Positions 41,310 to 51,885 of a stretch of 64,000 nucleotides of DNA are shown here, piece after piece. The notes under the pieces are model-generated. The model did not search any database. It was given only the letters and a program-made list of their open reading frames with translations, and was not told the DNA's origin. Each line of letters starts with the position of its first letter. Position 1 is the first letter of the stretch. A program made the translations under genes and the position numbers. The stretch is from Gammaproteobacteria bacterium (GTDB lineage: Bacteria; Pseudomonadota; Gammaproteobacteria; Arenicellales; Poriferihabitantaceae): assembly GCA_022822625.1 (NCBI GenBank), contig JAJEAV010000050.1, forward strand, positions 1-64,000, in the 5' to 3' direction.

Positions 41310-42800
41310 TCAGGTCGATTTCTTGAAGAAGCAGGAATATATGCTGTTCAACAGGGTGAGCACACCTGCAATGATCAGGGTAATCGCAATCGGTCTCGAG
41401 AAATACCCGGACCATTCGAAGTGCAGCATCTGCATGGCCTGGGCAAACGTTTGTTCGCCGATTTTTCCCAGAATCAGCCCAAGCACGATCCCGGCCACGG
41501 AATATCCGGACCGACGCAGGAAAAACCCGACAATACCGGCAATGAACATCACCACAATATCAATCGGCAAGCCCCTGACCGCATAAGCACCAACGGTAGC
41601 AAGCAAGAGAATCACCGGAGCCAGAAACTGAAATGGTATACGGAGCAGGTTAATGATGGTCTTGGTCTCAAGAAATCCAATCAGCAGGATGGACAGGTTG
41701 GCAAAGAACATGGCAGCGAAAACAACCCACACCAGATCGGCACTGTTTAAAAACACCAGGGGACCGGGCTCCATGTCATGCATCTGGAAAACAGCAACCA
41801 TCATTGCGGTCAGTGCACCACCGGGAAGCCCAAGAGCCAACAGCGGAATCATTGCAGCACCGGTAGCCGCGTTGTTCGCCGTTTCCGAGGAAACCACCCC
41901 TTCCATTTTTCCCGTGCCGAATTCCTTGCTGTCCCTGGACCAGCGCACCGCTTCGTTATAGCCCATGAATGCCGCCAGAGTGGCCCCAATGCCGGGCAGA
42001 ATACCGCAGAAAAAGCCAATCACGATGGATCGAAGGACTGCAACCTTCTGGGCAAACAGTTCTGCCAGACTCGGAAAATCGACTCCGACCTTGGGTGCAC
42101 TGTAAGAACCTCGGGCTTTCTTTTCGACTTGCACAAGTACTTCCGAAACCGCAAAAAAACCGAGAATTGTCGGGATGAAGTGAATACCCGCCAACAGGTA
42201 GGGCATGCCAAAATCCCAACGCTCGATACCGCCGACCGGGTCCAGGCCGACCACCGCAATCAGCAGGCCAAGCAGGATCGACAGCCACCCTTTCCAGAAG
42301 GTCTTGGCTCCAACGGAGGAGGCTACCGCCAGCCCGAAAAACACCAGGGCAAAAATCTCCGGCGGACCAAACGCGGAGATCGCCCAGCCGGCAATCGGCG
42401 CGGTAGCAATCATCATGATAACGGCAGAGACGGTACCGCCGATCGCAGAACAGGTTACAGCGGCTCCTACGGCCTTGCCCGCCTGCCCTTTTTGAGTCAT
42501 GGGATAGCCGTCAAAGGCAGTCGGTGCATTCTCCGGTGCTCCCGGAATATTGAACAGGATTGCGGTAATCGCACCGCCGTAGACACCCGTACAGTAGATT
42601 ACGGAAAACAGCATGATGCCATGTTCCGGGGAAAGGTGCGCCGTAAACGGAAGCAGGATGGCTGCCAGGGTCAGCATGCTGACACCGGGTATCGCACCGA
42701 ACAGCATGCCGCCAATTACCCCTCCCAAAAAAATCAGGATGCCAAGCGGGTCACCGAATAACGCAATGGTTCCGTTTATGAAATTGTTCAGGGTGTCCAT
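41310..42800 (-). CDS. tripartite tricarboxylate transporter large permease TctA
   Basis: GGVIGGMLFGAIPGVSMLTLAAILLPFTAHLSPEHGIMLFSVIYCTGVYGGAITAILFNIPGAPENAPTAFDGYPM. Confidence 0.93.
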   Translation of the reverse strand: MDTLNNFINGTIALFGDPLGILIFLGGVIGGMLFGAIPGVSMLTLAAILLPFTAHLSPEHGIMLFSVIYCTGVYGGAITAILFNIPGAPENAPTAFDGYPMTQKGQAGKAVGAAVTCSAIGGTVSAVIMMIATAPIAGWAISAFGPPEIFALVFFGLAVASSVGAKTFWKGWLSILLGLLIAVVGLDPVGGIERWDFGMPYLLAGIHFIPTILGFFAVSEVLVQVEKKARGSYSAPKVGVDFPSLAELFAQKVAVLRSIVIGFFCGILPGIGATLAAFMGYNEAVRWSRDSKEFGTGKMEGVVSSETANNAATGAAMIPLLALGLPGGALTAMMVAVFQMHDMEPGPLVFLNSADLVWVVFAAMFFANLSILLIGFLETKTIINLLRIPFQFLAPVILLLATVGAYAVRGLPIDIVVMFIAGIVGFFLRRSGYSVAGIVLGLILGKIGEQTFAQAMQMLHFEWSGYFSRPIAITLIIAGVLTLLNSIYSCFFKKST

Positions 42801-42807
42801 TGCGCGG

Positions 42808-43521
42808 TTACTGCAACAGATTCACGATGCCGGTACCGAACTCATAAAACGGACTGATGACTCCGGTCGGCAGACCAACATAAAGCAGACTTACGAATAA
42901 CGCCAGCATGATGCCCATGACCAGCGCACCGATCATGACCATGTTTTTCCAGCGTCTCTCCCCCATCAGGTACATCGTACCCAATATGAAAAATGGCGCA
43001 GTGAAGTAAAAGCCGAAATCCTGGAGAAAAGCACCGAACAGCAAGGGCAGAGTCAGCATCCCGCCAATATGATTGCCGCGAATCGCCAACAGGAATATGC
43101 CCAGCAAGACTGCAGCAGTCAGCAGTTTTGCCTGGTTCAGGCCGGCCTTGTCCAGAGACAGCCAGTCGCCCACAATCCCCGGTACATTCATGTAGAAGAA
43201 GGGAATCGTCATTATCAGAAATGTCCATGCAAGCCATTTCGGATTATTGTGGTCCGAAAGTTCTGCCACCCGTTCGGCGCCATCATCAGAGGCCTTGCCC
43301 AGCATTTCCGATCCCTGTGAATCGCCTCGCAGCCATTGGCCGAGCAACTGGCCAATGGCAGCAACTACAATCAACAGAAGCAGTGCCCTGGGCCATGCAG
43401 AAGCCCCATACCTGTAAATTTCGATTTCCTGATTGAAATCAAACGAGTTGACAAACAGCAACAACGCGAGCGAAAGCCAGGCCGCTGCCTCGACGATATG
43501 GGCAACACGCAGGTTCTTCAT
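42808..43521 (-). CDS. tripartite tricarboxylate transporter TctB family protein
   Basis: small multi-TM protein between TctA and TctC genes. Confidence 0.8.
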   Translation of the reverse strand: MKNLRVAHIVEAAAWLSLALLLFVNSFDFNQEIEIYRYGASAWPRALLLLIVVAAIGQLLGQWLRGDSQGSEMLGKASDDGAERVAELSDHNNPKWLAWTFLIMTIPFFYMNVPGIVGDWLSLDKAGLNQAKLLTAAVLLGIFLLAIRGNHIGGMLTLPLLFGAFLQDFGFYFTAPFFILGTMYLMGERRWKNMVMIGALVMGIMLALFVSLLYVGLPTGVISPFYEFGTGIVNLLQ

Positions 43522-43543
43522 GCTGGAGTGAAATCAGGCAATA

Positions 43544-43566
43544 CCCTGGCATCCGAAATGCCAGGG
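43544..43566. other. intercistronic hairpin between tctC and tctB
   Basis: CCCTGGCAT-CCGAA-ATGCCAGGG, perfect 9-bp stem, 5-nt loop. Confidence 0.65.
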
Positions 43567-43588
43567 CACGTGAATTCAGGGAAGCAAT

Positions 43589-44614
43589 CTATTTGACATC
43601 AAGGCCCATCTCCTTGTAGACCTCTCTGTATTGATCGATGGTGGCAGCAATCAGTTCGCGAGCACCTTCCGTATCCCGATAACTGTCGATTAGATGCATG
43701 TACTTGCTTTCGTTGTAGTCCTGATAGCTCTGTTGGCAATAGGCTTTCTGAAATGCCCACTTCAGCCATGCGACCCGGTCAGCTGGTGCATCCTTATGTA
43801 CGTAGAAACCGCGAAATCGATACAGCGGGTCAAAATCAAGTCCGGCATCAGAAAGAGCAGGGACATCAGGAAAAGCCGAAGGCGCTTCTGGAAGAATGGT
43901 CAGGATTGGCTTGAAAGTGCCTGCATCCAGAAATTTTCGGACATCGCCGGGTTGCTCGAACAGTGCATCAACCTGACCCCCGGCCAGAGCACCGTATCGC
44001 GGCGCACCCTTGTCAAAGGAAATCTGCTGAATGCTTATGCCGGTCGCATCGGATATGGCCTTCATGGTTACCCGTTCCATGGACCCTTCCTTGGATACAT
44101 TGGCGATGGTGGCTTTTCCATCCTGTGCCTTTACCCATTCTACAAAAGAGTTCCAGTCGGTATACCGGTCTTCGTTGGTTCGGATGAAGATTTGTGAAAA
44201 GGTGATTTGTGAAATAACCAGCGGAATCAGGTCAGAAGCCGGGTTGGGCTTGCTTGAGTCCAGCGCATGGGCACTTGAAGCATCGTCAATATGTTCCAGT
44301 ACGGAGTATCCGTCGGAGGGTAGCGCCATATAGGCAGTCATACCGACTGTTCCGGAGCCGCCGGGCTTGTGGTCGCGATTGATATTGACGTCGGTCAACT
44401 CGGTTACAGCCTGGGCCATGGCTTGTGCGACCTGCCCGGAACCCCCGGCCGGACCATAGGGTACGATCATGGTCAGGGCACGTTCCGGAAAACCATCCGG
44501 ACCCGCAAGACTGGCTGGCAGAGCGTCGGTGGCGCATGCAGCAAACGATGCATTCGAGACCAGCGTCATGCTGCATGCAAGCAATCCCGAAGCAATATAT
44601 TTTGTAAGTTTCAT
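43589..44614 (-). CDS. tripartite tricarboxylate transporter substrate-binding protein (TctC/Bug family)
   Basis: FPERALTMIVPYGPAGGSGQVAQAMAQAVTELTDVNINRDHKPGGSGTVGMTAYMAL. Confidence 0.9.
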   Translation of the reverse strand: MKLTKYIASGLLACSMTLVSNASFAACATDALPASLAGPDGFPERALTMIVPYGPAGGSGQVAQAMAQAVTELTDVNINRDHKPGGSGTVGMTAYMALPSDGYSVLEHIDDASSAHALDSSKPNPASDLIPLVISQITFSQIFIRTNEDRYTDWNSFVEWVKAQDGKATIANVSKEGSMERVTMKAISDATGISIQQISFDKGAPRYGALAGGQVDALFEQPGDVRKFLDAGTFKPILTILPEAPSAFPDVPALSDAGLDFDPLYRFRGFYVHKDAPADRVAWLKWAFQKAYCQQSYQDYNESKYMHLIDSYRDTEGARELIAATIDQYREVYKEMGLDVK

Positions 44615-44900
44615 TCTTAATCCTCATTCATTGGTTCAAACGATGGCGGCAAAAACCACCATCGAAAGTATTGGTTATCTGTCTGGAATGGGTGCCCGGA
44701 ACTGCGGTCATAACCGAATTGCGAGCACGCAATGTTCGACTTTGTAATTGATGAGCTCAATCGCTCACATGCGTGGATTCTACACCATCGAGCCTGATTA
44801 CAGACGAATTTGCGACTTGACCGAGTTGCCGTCCTTGATCGGGGTAGATGCCGGCAATCTATCATTATTGGCTTGCAATGAGCCGGTTCACCGGAATTTC

Positions 44901-45656
44901 TCAGAGCAGTGCCCGCCAGATCATGCTGCCGCCGGAGGCGATCAGCACTCCAAGAATCAGGCGATAGAAAATTGAATCCTTGACATGTTTTCGGATTGAT
45001 CGCCCGATCAGCAATCCCATCGAAAGCGGAATCACGGCGAGTCCCGAGAGCAGTGCGAGTCGAGCATCCATTACCCCCATGACGACCAGCAATACGGCCC
45101 AGGGAACAACAGCACCAACGTAGAGAAAACTGATGGTATTGACGAACTTGTCCTTCGAAAGCGTTGGCAGGGAGACAAGATACAGAATCATCATTGGTCC
45201 GAACATGGAAGAGAGACCGCCAATCAATCCGGCACTTCCGCAGAATGCAACGCCAGCGAACCTCTCGAAATGAGCGGGTATCATGATCTTGCGTTTGGAC
45301 CCCTGAATCAAGGTAAAGCAGATGACCATTATTCCTACAATTGTCAACAATACCTTCTCTTCTATGCCGGAGAGAATCCAGACACCGAACCAGGTTCCGG
45401 CAAACAGGGCTGTCAAGGCGGGCCAGAACCGCCTTATAGTCTCAAGTGGTCGTTCGGCGTCGTACGCTTGCCAGAGGTTGGCGACTACTACGGGAATTGC
45501 CATAATGACAACGGCTTCATGAACAGGCAGAACCAGTGCCATCATGGGCACAGTGAGAAGGGGCGTTCCAATCCCCAGAACTCCCTTTATCAGTCCCCCG
45601 CAGGCCATGGCAAGGGCACACCAGACGAGTATCCATGGCGCGAGATCCAGATTCAT
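44901..45656 (-). CDS. TauE/SafE family sulfite-exporter-type permease
   Basis: CGGLIKGVLGIGTPLLTVPMMALVLPVHEAVVIMAIPVVVANLWQ, GLIGGLSSMFGPMMILYL. Confidence 0.88.
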   Translation of the reverse strand: MNLDLAPWILVWCALAMACGGLIKGVLGIGTPLLTVPMMALVLPVHEAVVIMAIPVVVANLWQAYDAERPLETIRRFWPALTALFAGTWFGVWILSGIEEKVLLTIVGIMVICFTLIQGSKRKIMIPAHFERFAGVAFCGSAGLIGGLSSMFGPMMILYLVSLPTLSKDKFVNTISFLYVGAVVPWAVLLVVMGVMDARLALLSGLAVIPLSMGLLIGRSIRKHVKDSIFYRLILGVLIASGGSMIWRALL

Positions 45657-45855
45657 TTGAGGATTACATGTTTCAGTAATCCCAATTCCACAGGGTGTTG
45701 TATCTCATAGTGGAATAGGGGAAAGAAATTTCATTATGAATCAGGATTTTGAGCAAAAATTCGGGCAAAATATCGCCTAGAACTTCAGTCTAAATGGTCC
45801 TTGCCCGCCCAATTGCTTCTCATCGGATTCTCATGCTGCGAAACACGATTTCTCC

Positions 45856-46488
45856 CTATGCATTATTCGGGCATTGCGTTCCTTCAGGCATGTTCAGAAT
45901 CAAGAATCGGGCTCCAATTTCAGAATGAAGCCTGTTTAGGCTGGACAAAATTTTGTCTCTCAACTCCAAAGCTATAACTCGTGTAAGTTTTTCTGCCTCC
46001 ATACCTTCATGAAAAACTGCTTCATGTATCTTGTCATAGAAATCCAGATGCTTTTCATTTCGCTTCTTGGGCAATTCGTTTTTGGCAAACTCAAAACAGT
46101 ACTCCTGAATTTGATAAGCATTGAAATCCTTGACCTGCTCAGTTGCATTAGTCAATTCCATGTCGGAAATTTCTGATGCGCCAATCTCCTGTGATGGTTT
46201 CTTGCCATAGTCCGCCAAGGATATTGGACTAGTTCTTTTCTCAAGCGGTTCATTAGGAAGAGAATGAAATATTTTTTCTAATTTGTCATTTATTTTCTCA
46301 ATCTTCTCTTCAACCCTCTTCATGAATTCCTCGAAGGATTTTCTGTCGGAGTTGAAATTCCCTACCCATTTTCCAAAAGCAAAAATAATTCCAGTTGCCA
46401 TAAAAACCACGGCAACCCAAATCCAGGGTGGTATTTCCTTCATGACAGATTCTTCAGCAACTTGCACTTGCTTTTCATAACATATCAA
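45856..46488 (-). CDS. membrane-anchored protein of unknown function (paralogue of 63369-63905)
   Basis: TM then FGKWVGNFNSDRKSFEEFMKRVEEKIEKINDKLEKIFHSLP...SPISLADYGKKPSQEIGA; start may be M at 46443. Confidence 0.65.
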   Translation of the reverse strand: MICYEKQVQVAEESVMKEIPPWIWVAVVFMATGIIFAFGKWVGNFNSDRKSFEEFMKRVEEKIEKINDKLEKIFHSLPNEPLEKRTSPISLADYGKKPSQEIGASEISDMELTNATEQVKDFNAYQIQEYCFEFAKNELPKKRNEKHLDFYDKIHEAVFHEGMEAEKLTRVIALELRDKILSSLNRLHSEIGARFLILNMPEGTQCPNNA

Positions 46489-46819
46489 GCAAACTATATC
46501 ATATATCGTAGTGCCACACCGTTTTTTATTTCTTTCAGAATCAATCTGTTAAGCTACTGCATGTTAAATCTGGGATAGCATGTCTCCATTAGTTCAAATT
46601 CATATGTGATTGTTGTGCTGTCAAAGATATACCGCTTTTATAGTCAACAGAGATTCCTATTGCGCCGCAACACGCAGAATGATATGTTGCTTAACTATAT
46701 ATTTCCATTCATTTTATTCCATGTTTATTGAGTCGGCTGTCTTGACTGGATACAATCCGCATTGGATGGTTCCGCAAACCATCCGAATCAAATAGATTAT
46801 TGGACAAGCCGGTCATTAC

Positions 46820-48238
46820 ATGTCGTCACAAATCGAGAATAACGCTGAACGTCGGATTATAAGGGAATCAATGACTAGGGCCCGATCAGCGATGCTGGCT
46901 ATAGCGGGCTATAGCCAGGAGCAGATCGATGAACTGGTCACCGCTGTAGCCTGGTCCCTGTACAAACCGGAAAACGCACGCAGAATAGCCGAACTTGCGG
47001 TTCAGGATACCGGAATTGGCAATGTTGAAGACAAGGTCATAAAAAACCAGAGGAAGACCTTCGGCACCTTGCGTGATTTGATGCGCGCAAAAACCGTGGG
47101 GATTATTGAGGATTCACCACACCGCGGACTGGTCAAATATGCCAAGCCGGTCGGGGTGGTGGCCGCCATTACGCCATCAACCAATCCTTCTGCAACACCC
47201 GTGAATAAGTCCATGATGGCATTAAAGGGGGGCAATGCGATTGTATTGGCCCCCTCTCCGGCAGGCTGGAAAACCACTTCGGAGACAGCTGACCTGATGC
47301 GTAACGCAATTGCAAGAATTGACGCCCCCAGAGATCTTGTGCAAGTCCTGCCCGCACCAGTCTCCAGAAACATGACCAGAATGCTGCTTGAAGCTGCCGA
47401 CCTGATCGTGGCTACAGGCTCCCAGACAAATGTGCAAAGCGCCTATACCAGTGGCACTCCCGCAATTGGTGTTGGGTCGGGCAATGTGCCGGTGATTATT
47501 GACGAGACCGCGAACCTGGAAGAAGCAGTCTCCAGGATAAAGGCCTCGAAGACCTTTGACAACGCAACCTCCTGCTCATCCGAGAATTCGCTGGTTGTTC
47601 TTGATGACATCTATGATTCAGCAATGAATGTTCTGGTTGAGGCCGGAGCGTATCGGGTACCACCGGATCGGCAGCCAGCAGTCCAGCAAGAACTCTGGAA
47701 AGATGGAAAACTGTCGCGCGACTTGATTGCGCGAGATGCAGACGTATTCGCCCGCGGCCTGAATCTCGGCGAAGAGGCGGAGCACTCGAAGTTCTTCCTG
47801 GTCGAGCAGGAGTCGTTTAATCCAGACTCGCCGTTTGCCGGTGAAAAGTTGTCCCTACTGCTAACCGTGTACAAGGCCAGTGACTTTGATCATGCCATAC
47901 AACTGGTCAAGAACATATTGCTGGTCAACGGCCGCGGTCACTCGTGCGGGATCCATACATCCAGCCATGAACGAGCTGCCCGACTGGCCGAGGAAGTGGA
48001 TGTGGTTCGAGTGCTGGTGAATCAGGCACATGCATTTGGCAACGGGGGAAGCTTCGACAATGCCATGCCGTTCACCCTGTCTATGGGTTGCGGTACCTGG
48101 GGCGGTAACAGCATCAGTGAAAACCTGAATTACCGCCACTTCATCAATATCACCCACCTGGTCACCACCATCGACGAGGACCGGCCCGAAGAGAAGGATC
48201 TGTTTGGAGCGTATCTGGAAAAATATGGGGAAAACTGA
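46820..48238 (+). CDS. acylating aldehyde dehydrogenase (sulfoacetaldehyde dehydrogenase SauS-like)
   Basis: PVGVVAAITPSTNPSATPVNKSMMALKGGNAIVLAPSP, SKTFDNATSCSSENSLVV (catalytic Cys), typical of CoA-acylating ALDHs. Confidence 0.8.
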   Translation: MSSQIENNAERRIIRESMTRARSAMLAIAGYSQEQIDELVTAVAWSLYKPENARRIAELAVQDTGIGNVEDKVIKNQRKTFGTLRDLMRAKTVGIIEDSPHRGLVKYAKPVGVVAAITPSTNPSATPVNKSMMALKGGNAIVLAPSPAGWKTTSETADLMRNAIARIDAPRDLVQVLPAPVSRNMTRMLLEAADLIVATGSQTNVQSAYTSGTPAIGVGSGNVPVIIDETANLEEAVSRIKASKTFDNATSCSSENSLVVLDDIYDSAMNVLVEAGAYRVPPDRQPAVQQELWKDGKLSRDLIARDADVFARGLNLGEEAEHSKFFLVEQESFNPDSPFAGEKLSLLLTVYKASDFDHAIQLVKNILLVNGRGHSCGIHTSSHERAARLAEEVDVVRVLVNQAHAFGNGGSFDNAMPFTLSMGCGTWGGNSISENLNYRHFINITHLVTTIDEDRPEEKDLFGAYLEKYGEN

Positions 48239-49772
48239 CGTCCTGATCAAGATGCCTACTGTTTCCTCAATCATCAGCCAGCATGCTGCAGAGCAGCCTG
48301 AAAAGGCCTTCCTGATCCAGCCGGAGACGAATCAGTCAATCTGTTTTGCTGACTTGAAGCGAAATGTTGATGATATTTCACGCCACCTTGACGACATGGG
48401 GGTTTGCCAAGGCTCCAAAGTGGCTTTTATGCTGGACAATGGAATCTGGTCTGCCCAGCTCTTGCTTGGAATTATGGCCAGCAGCCGTGTTGTCGTACCG
48501 TTGAATGTGGTTGCTGGACAGAAGCATCTTGAATATGTGCTTGAGCATTCAGACGCTGAGGTTGTTTTTGTTGAAGCATGCCACATGCAGTTGCTTGAGA
48601 CACTGATATCCGATACCAACTGCACTGCAGGCACTGTAATGGTGGATCCTGTCAGCGGCCCCATGTGGCCGAACCTCTCCGCCAGTGCAACCCCGGCTCA
48701 CTCACCCAGCGAGGATGATTCCGCCCTGTTGTTGTATACATCGGGTTCTACCGGACTGCCCAAAGGTGCATTGCTGTCACATCGTGCCATCGTCAGCGGC
48801 GGCACCAATGTAGTCAGCGGGCATCAGCTTACAGAAGGCGATCGGGCACTTTGTGTGTTGCCTATCTATCATATCAACGGGGCCATGGTGACAATTGCTG
48901 CTCCGTTGGTCAGCGGCGGCAGCGTAGTCATCCCAAAACGATTCAGCGCCAGTACTTTCTGGAAACGGATCGCAGAGTATCAATGCTCATGGTCGAGTCT
49001 GGTCCCTACGATAATCAAATACCTGCTTGACCGATCCGCAGATGAAGAATTCACGTTTGGTGATGATGCAAGGCTTGAATGCTTTCGATTTGCCCGTTCC
49101 GCATCGGCTCCCTTGCCGGTGGTTGTCATGCGCGAGTGGGAGAGTACGTTTCATGTGCCGATGATTGAGACCCTGGGTTTAACCGAGACTGCCGGAACGG
49201 TGGCCTCCAACCCCATGCCCCCGGCACCGCGCAAGCCGGGCTCCGTGGGCATTGCATATGGCAATGACATAAGAATTTTTGACGAGTCCGGCAAGCAGTG
49301 TTTGCAGGGAACACGCGGCGAAATGGTCATACGGGGAAACAATATCCTGGACTGTTACTACAAGAACCCTGATGCAACATCGGCAGGATTTTTTGGCAAC
49401 TGGTTCAGAACCGGGGACATCGCTTATGAGGATGAGGATGGCTATCTGTTCATTACCGGACGCATCAAGGAATTAATCATACGGGGAGGAGAAAATATCG
49501 CGCCCCGAGAAATCGATGATGTGCTGTACAGGCATCAGTCTATTCTGGAGGCGGCGGCGTTTGGGGTGCCTGATGAAAACTACGGTCAGGAGGTGGCAGC
49601 ATGCGTGGTGGTGCGTGATGGTCACTCCTGCAGCGAAGACGAACTCCGGGGTTTTTGTGAACAGTCGGTGGGTGCAGTCAAGGCTCCGAAGAGAATCTAC
49701 TTCATGGACGAGTTGCCCAAGGGGGCTTCTGGCAAGATTTTCCGGTTGCGTCTGGCCGATCTGGTTTCCTAG
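48225..49772 (+). CDS. AMP-forming acyl-CoA synthetase (sulfoacetate-CoA ligase SauT-like candidate)
   Basis: LLLYTSGSTGLPKGALLSHRAIV, ETLGLTETAGTVASNP, WFRTGDIAYEDEDGYLFITGRIKELIIRGGENIAPREID, PKGASGKIFRLRL; overlaps upstream ALDH by 14 bp. Confidence 0.85.
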   Translation: MGKTDVLIKMPTVSSIISQHAAEQPEKAFLIQPETNQSICFADLKRNVDDISRHLDDMGVCQGSKVAFMLDNGIWSAQLLLGIMASSRVVVPLNVVAGQKHLEYVLEHSDAEVVFVEACHMQLLETLISDTNCTAGTVMVDPVSGPMWPNLSASATPAHSPSEDDSALLLYTSGSTGLPKGALLSHRAIVSGGTNVVSGHQLTEGDRALCVLPIYHINGAMVTIAAPLVSGGSVVIPKRFSASTFWKRIAEYQCSWSSLVPTIIKYLLDRSADEEFTFGDDARLECFRFARSASAPLPVVVMREWESTFHVPMIETLGLTETAGTVASNPMPPAPRKPGSVGIAYGNDIRIFDESGKQCLQGTRGEMVIRGNNILDCYYKNPDATSAGFFGNWFRTGDIAYEDEDGYLFITGRIKELIIRGGENIAPREIDDVLYRHQSILEAAAFGVPDENYGQEVAACVVVRDGHSCSEDELRGFCEQSVGAVKAPKRIYFMDELPKGASGKIFRLRLADLVS

Positions 49773-49775
49773 ATG

Positions 49776-49810
49776 GTGTCTGCCGGAAACCCCTGTTTTT
49801 CGGCAGACAC
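49776..49810. terminator. strong hairpin after the acyl-CoA ligase gene, putative terminator/3' stabilizer
   Basis: GTGTCTGCCG ... CGGCAGACAC perfect 10-bp stem extended by AAA/TTT; no T-tract follows. Confidence 0.5.
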
Positions 49811-50086
49811 GAAATAGAGGTGCCAACCCGTTTGTCCCATATGTGAAGCGGGAATTGGCATTGCATTGTCCAACAGTCCCTCGTATCATTCCGGCAAGGC
49901 GTGATTACAGATCATCATTTCGCAATCCCGCCCCCGCATTCCGATATGGTTCTTGCCCAGTTATCGGAAATCGGGAGGGATTTTATGCTTTCCTGGTTGA
50001 ACTGGGATGAGTGAAAACAAGCCAACTGATTGATGCGATCTGCCTGGCAGCACCGTGGACCGTCTTGAGTAAAGAACAACATAAAC

Positions 50087-50881
50087 ATGCATGCTTTCAG
50101 GATGATTAACCGAAATCCACAATACTCGCCTCCCCGCCTTCTATTGTTGTTTCGGGTTTTCCTGTTTTCCCTGTTGACACTGGGGCTGGTGGGATGCGCC
50201 AGTAACGGAACTCAGAATTCAGGCAGGGACCCGCTGGGGCCATATAACCGCTTTATGCATGATTTCAACATGGCTGGCGACCGCATTCTGATCAAGCCGC
50301 TCGCGCAAGCATATGACCAGGTATTGCCGGGGCCGGTCAAGACCGGGGTCGGGAATTTCTACAACAACCTCCGCGAACCCGCAACCATCACCAACGATCT
50401 TTTGCAGGGGAAGCTGACCATGGCGGCCGAGGATACATTAAGATTCCTGATCAATACGACCTTTGGCATGCTGGGCTTCATCGATATCGCCAGTTATCTG
50501 GGCCTGCCAAGGCATGTTGAGGATTTTGGCCAGACTCTTGCGGTCTGGGGTATCCCGTCAGGACCTTATCTTGTGCTGCCCTTACTGGGGCCGAGCACCA
50601 TTCGCGATTCGTTTGGAGTTGCAGTACATTCAATATATACCGATCCCATGAACGAGCTCGAATCACCCGAAAGTGAGTATTCGTCCGTGCTTCGCCTGCT
50701 TTCGGTTCGAGCTGAATTTCTGCCGGCAGACAAGGTACTCGAGGCGCAACCCGATCAGTACCTGTTTACTCGCGAGGCCTGGCTGCAACGACGAAACCAA
50801 ATGATTCATGATCACGAAAGAAAGCCGGACGAATCCCGAAAGGTCGAAGAAGAACTGATAGACGATCTGCTGGAAGAATAG
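50087..50881 (+). CDS. mlaA: MlaA (VacJ) family lipoprotein
   Basis: lipobox LVGCAS; DPLGPYNRFMHDFNMAGDRILIKPLAQAYDQVLPGPVKTGVGNFYNNLREP. Confidence 0.92.
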   Translation: MHAFRMINRNPQYSPPRLLLLFRVFLFSLLTLGLVGCASNGTQNSGRDPLGPYNRFMHDFNMAGDRILIKPLAQAYDQVLPGPVKTGVGNFYNNLREPATITNDLLQGKLTMAAEDTLRFLINTTFGMLGFIDIASYLGLPRHVEDFGQTLAVWGIPSGPYLVLPLLGPSTIRDSFGVAVHSIYTDPMNELESPESEYSSVLRLLSVRAEFLPADKVLEAQPDQYLFTREAWLQRRNQMIHDHERKPDESRKVEEELIDDLLEE

Positions 50882-50996
50882 AAGGATGGCCAGTACATGC
50901 CTGCATGCGGTCTGGACAGCAACGCCCGTGTTGCCCCGGACGTATGATCATAAAACGATGGCGGCGCAGCCGTCTACGCCGTGATGGTGGGCCGCT

Positions 50997-51812
50997 ATGG
51001 CTATCTATGCAATCGGTGATATTCAAGGGTGTGTGATGCCTCTGGAGCAGCTTCTCGAGCGTATTGGATTCGACCCTTCCGGCGACCAGCTCTGGCTGAC
51101 TGGCGACCTGATCAATCGCGGCCCGAATTCGCTGGCGACATTGCAGCTCCTGCGAAGTTTCGGGGATAGCGTGGTAACGGTTATAGGCAACCATGACATG
51201 CATTTTCTTGCAGTTGCGAACGGTGTACGGCGTTTGGGAAGAAATGACACCCTGACCACGCTCCTCAAGTCTCCGGATCTGGCGGATATTGTAGACTGGA
51301 TGCGAACACGCCCGTTCATGCATTGTGATGAGTCCATCAGGACCATTATGGTGCATGCCGGCATCTATCCGGGATGGAGTCGCAAACAGGCACAGGCCCG
51401 GGCATCGGAAGTTGAATCAGCCCTGCAGGGAGACGACTACATCGATTACATCAGAAGCATGTATGGCAATCGACCTTCCAAGTGGAGTTCTGACTTGAAT
51501 CCTAAGGAACGCTTCCGGTTCATAGTCAATACCTTCACCCGCATGCGGTATTGCGACCGAAAGGGCAATCTCTCTCTTGTACGAAAAGGGCCGCCGGGCA
51601 CACAGCCCAAACGTTATCGCCCCTGGTTTGAACATGACGGTGTCAAGTGCAGGAGCTGGAGAATAGTGTTTGGGCACTGGGCATCACTGGGATGCCATCA
51701 GTATGGGCGATTTATCAGCCTGGACAGTGGATGTGTATGGGGAGGAAAACTGACCGCAGCACGGCTTGATGAGCGGTTCTATGTTCCGATGTGGCATATT
51801 GGCTGCTCTTGA
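50997..51812 (+). CDS. apaH: symmetrical bis(5'-nucleosyl)-tetraphosphatase
   Basis: MAIYAIGDIQGCVMPLEQLLERIGFDPSGDQLWLTGDLINRGPNSLATL, VIGNHDMHFLAV. Confidence 0.95.
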   Translation: MAIYAIGDIQGCVMPLEQLLERIGFDPSGDQLWLTGDLINRGPNSLATLQLLRSFGDSVVTVIGNHDMHFLAVANGVRRLGRNDTLTTLLKSPDLADIVDWMRTRPFMHCDESIRTIMVHAGIYPGWSRKQAQARASEVESALQGDDYIDYIRSMYGNRPSKWSSDLNPKERFRFIVNTFTRMRYCDRKGNLSLVRKGPPGTQPKRYRPWFEHDGVKCRSWRIVFGHWASLGCHQYGRFISLDSGCVWGGKLTAARLDERFYVPMWHIGCS

Positions 51813-51885
51813 GCGAAGGGTCCTGGCGATATCAATCCCGTTCGAAACAATCGACAATCATGTGACGTGTATTAGCTGAATAGCC

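Noticed and set aside
41778-42761. 327-aa plus-strand ORF antisense to tctA
   Set aside because: Low-complexity Arg/Gln/His-rich translation typical of antisense shadow of a real gene; no domain recognised.
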